From: JAFDVL01 sp031371805
GTDB lineage: Bacteria; Acidobacteriota; Blastocatellia; RBC074
Reading direction: 5' to 3'
DNA length: 7,608 nt
Assembly: GCA_031371805.1 (NCBI GenBank)
Contig: JANMKB010000654.1
Location: 1 to 7,608, forward strand
The notes under the pieces are model-generated. The model saw nothing but the letters and a program-made list of their open reading frames with translations. It was not told the DNA's origin and ran no database searches. Both the position numbers and the translations under genes were made by a program. Positions 6,577 through 7,608 of this stretch are shown piece by piece (the stretch's first letter is position 1; each line of letters opens with the position of its first letter).

Positions 6577-6669
6577 GCAGTAGTCAGTAGTCGGTAGGGA
6601 AGGAAATTCCGTGTCAGGTAAAGCGGAGGTTTTTCTCTACCGACTACTGACTACTGACTACTGCCTACC
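6565..6669. repeat. Long inverted repeat made of AGTAGTC heptamers
   Basis: The left arm (6565-6597) has four heptamers of consensus AGTAGTC followed by GGTAG. The right arm (6637-6669) is its reverse complement, also four heptamers plus CTACC, identical at 31 of 33 positions. G-U and A-T pairs extend the stem by about 7 bp toward a loop of roughly 25 nt, near a small palindrome GGAAATTCC (6602-6610). The element overlaps the recO end, its TAG supplying the stop codon, and fills most of the gap to ppdK. A transcript would form a very stable hairpin that may shield the recO mRNA end or end transcription, although no T-run follows the right arm. The two arms carry tandem repeats and resemble short interspersed repeat or MITE-like sequences. 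No transposase or clear target-site duplication is visible. Confidence 0.88.
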
Positions 6670-6696
6670 CTAATTCAAATGGAGATTTATTAGACA

Positions 6697-7608
6697 ATGA
6701 AATACGTTTATATTTTTGCCAACGGGAAAGCTGAAGGCAACACCACGATGAAAGATTTGCTGGGAGGCAAAGGCGCGAATCTGGCCGAAATGACCAACGC
6801 CGGATTGCCCGTCCCGGCAGGTTTTACCATCACCACCGAAGCCTGTAATTCCTATTATGACGAAGGTGGAAAATTCCCCGCAGGAATGCTGGAAGAAGTG
6901 CTGCAAGGCATTAAAGATGTAGAAGCCGCGACGGGTAAACAATTCGGTGGCACAGAAAATCCACTGTTAGTTTCCGTCCGCTCCGGCGCAAAATTTTCAA
7001 TGCCTGGGATGATGGATACGGTTTTGAATCTGGGCTTGAATGATGACACCCGTGACGCACTCGCCAAAATTTCTGGCAACGAACGTTTTGCGTGGGACGC
7101 GCATCGCCGGTTCATTCAACTGTTTGGCAAGATCGTGCTGGGCATTGAATCCGAAAAATTCGAGCATATTTTTGAAGGCTACAAACACGAATTAGGGATT
7201 CACGAAGACACGTTAGTCAGCGCAGAAACGCTTGCCAAAGTTGTCGGAGATTACAAAGTCCTCGTCAAAAAAGAAACGGGCAAGGATTTTCCAACCGACC
7301 CACAAGCACAATTAAAATTAGCGGTCATCGCTGTTTTCGCTTCGTGGAATGGGCGCCGCGCTAAAGATTATCGTCGCATCAACAAAATTGATGACAAGCT
7401 CGGAACCGCCGTCAACGTGCAAACGATGGTCTACGGCAACCTCGGCGAAGATTCGGGCACAGGCGTTGCCTTCACCCGCGACGTAGCCACCGGCGAACGT
7501 GTGATCTACGGCGAATATCTGCAAAATGCACAGGGTGAAGATGTCGTCGCAGGCATCCGCACGCCGAAGAAAATTGCGCAGCTCAACGAAGAGATGCCGG
7601 AAATGTAC
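6697..7608 (+). CDS. ppdK: Pyruvate, phosphate dikinase, N-terminal part
   Basis: The frame starts at ATG 6697 and is open to the last base, giving 304 residues of a protein normally about 870-910 aa. PPDK interconverts pyruvate + ATP + Pi and PEP + AMP + PPi in the cytoplasm, feeding gluconeogenesis or PPi-linked glycolysis. Visible nucleotide-binding-domain landmarks are the N-terminal YVYIFANGKAEG (3-14), LLGGKGANLAEM (21-32), GLPVPAGFTIT (36-46), VSVRSGAKFSMPGMMDTVLN (92-111), RRFIQLFG (137-144), VQTMVYGN (241-248), SGTGVAFTRD (253-262), and GEYLQNAQGEDVVAGIRTP (272-290). The order and wording distinguish it from PEP synthase. The phosphohistidine and PEP/pyruvate domains lie beyond the window. 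GGAG at 6681-6684 is a somewhat distant SD (12 nt). The upstream gap is largely taken by the heptamer inverted repeat, so the ppdK promoter is either very short, inside the repeat, or upstream of recO. Confidence 0.97.
   Translation, partial: MKYVYIFANGKAEGNTTMKDLLGGKGANLAEMTNAGLPVPAGFTITTEACNSYYDEGGKFPAGMLEEVLQGIKDVEAATGKQFGGTENPLLVSVRSGAKFSMPGMMDTVLNLGLNDDTRDALAKISGNERFAWDAHRRFIQLFGKIVLGIESEKFEHIFEGYKHELGIHEDTLVSAETLAKVVGDYKVLVKKETGKDFPTDPQAQLKLAVIAVFASWNGRRAKDYRRINKIDDKLGTAVNVQTMVYGNLGEDSGTGVAFTRDVATGERVIYGEYLQNAQGEDVVAGIRTPKKIAQLNEEMPEMY

Noticed and set aside
6565..6669. CRISPR array or classical transposon ends
   Set aside because: The heptamers are contiguous with no spacers, and the arms enclose only about 40 nt with no transposase. 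It is an inverted tandem-repeat element instead.
6637..6700. Intrinsic terminator formed by the heptamer hairpin
   Set aside because: The stem is strong, but CCCTAATTCAAATG follows rather than a T-run, so standard rho-independent termination is not supported.

Overview
The window reads as a chromosomal segment of a Gram-negative-type heterotrophic bacterium with GC content near 50%. The most likely affiliation is Acidobacteriota, possibly Blastocatellia or a relative. This rests on the look of the small FPGLGH-type membrane protein, the style of the multi-domain GH10 enzyme, and the mix of housekeeping genes with short repetitive hairpins. It is an inference from recalled family resemblance, not a search result. 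All convincing genes lie on the + strand.

Layout. (1) At 1-753 is the C-terminal half of an MFS transporter of the anion:cation symporter type, cut by the window edge. It is followed after 12 nt by a secreted, two-CBM GH10 xylanase-like enzyme (766-3120). The two look like part of a plant-polysaccharide use locus: extracellular hydrolysis plus uptake of a sugar acid or oligomer. (2) A textbook sigma70-type promoter (TTGACA-N17-TAGAAT, 3165-3193) drives a pair of overlapping genes, a DUF6677-like 139-aa membrane protein (3223-3642) and a 58-aa two-helix membrane protein (3639-3815). The pair is closed by a clear intrinsic terminator (3844-3888). (3) A palindromic, repeat-like element (about 3895-3950) separates this terminator from mgtE (3959-5335), a complete CBS-gated Mg2+ channel/transporter. 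An unrecognised 107-aa membrane protein (5366-5689) follows mgtE closely. (4) A 125-nt gap with a 7-bp dyad precedes recO (5815-6576), the recombination mediator with a four-cysteine zinc site. (5) The recO stop codon lies inside a long inverted repeat built of AGTAGTC heptamers (6565-6669). This repeat fills most of the gap to ppdK (6697 to the window end), the N-terminal third of pyruvate, phosphate dikinase.

How the parts work together: the xylanase and transporter suggest growth on plant biomass. PPDK links pyruvate and PEP in central metabolism, RecO is DNA repair, and MgtE supplies Mg2+. No single new multi-gene system is evident. The most notable non-ordinary items are the heptamer inverted repeat that supplies recO's stop codon, the hairpin element sitting in the mgtE leader just after a terminator, and the two uncharacterised small membrane-protein units.
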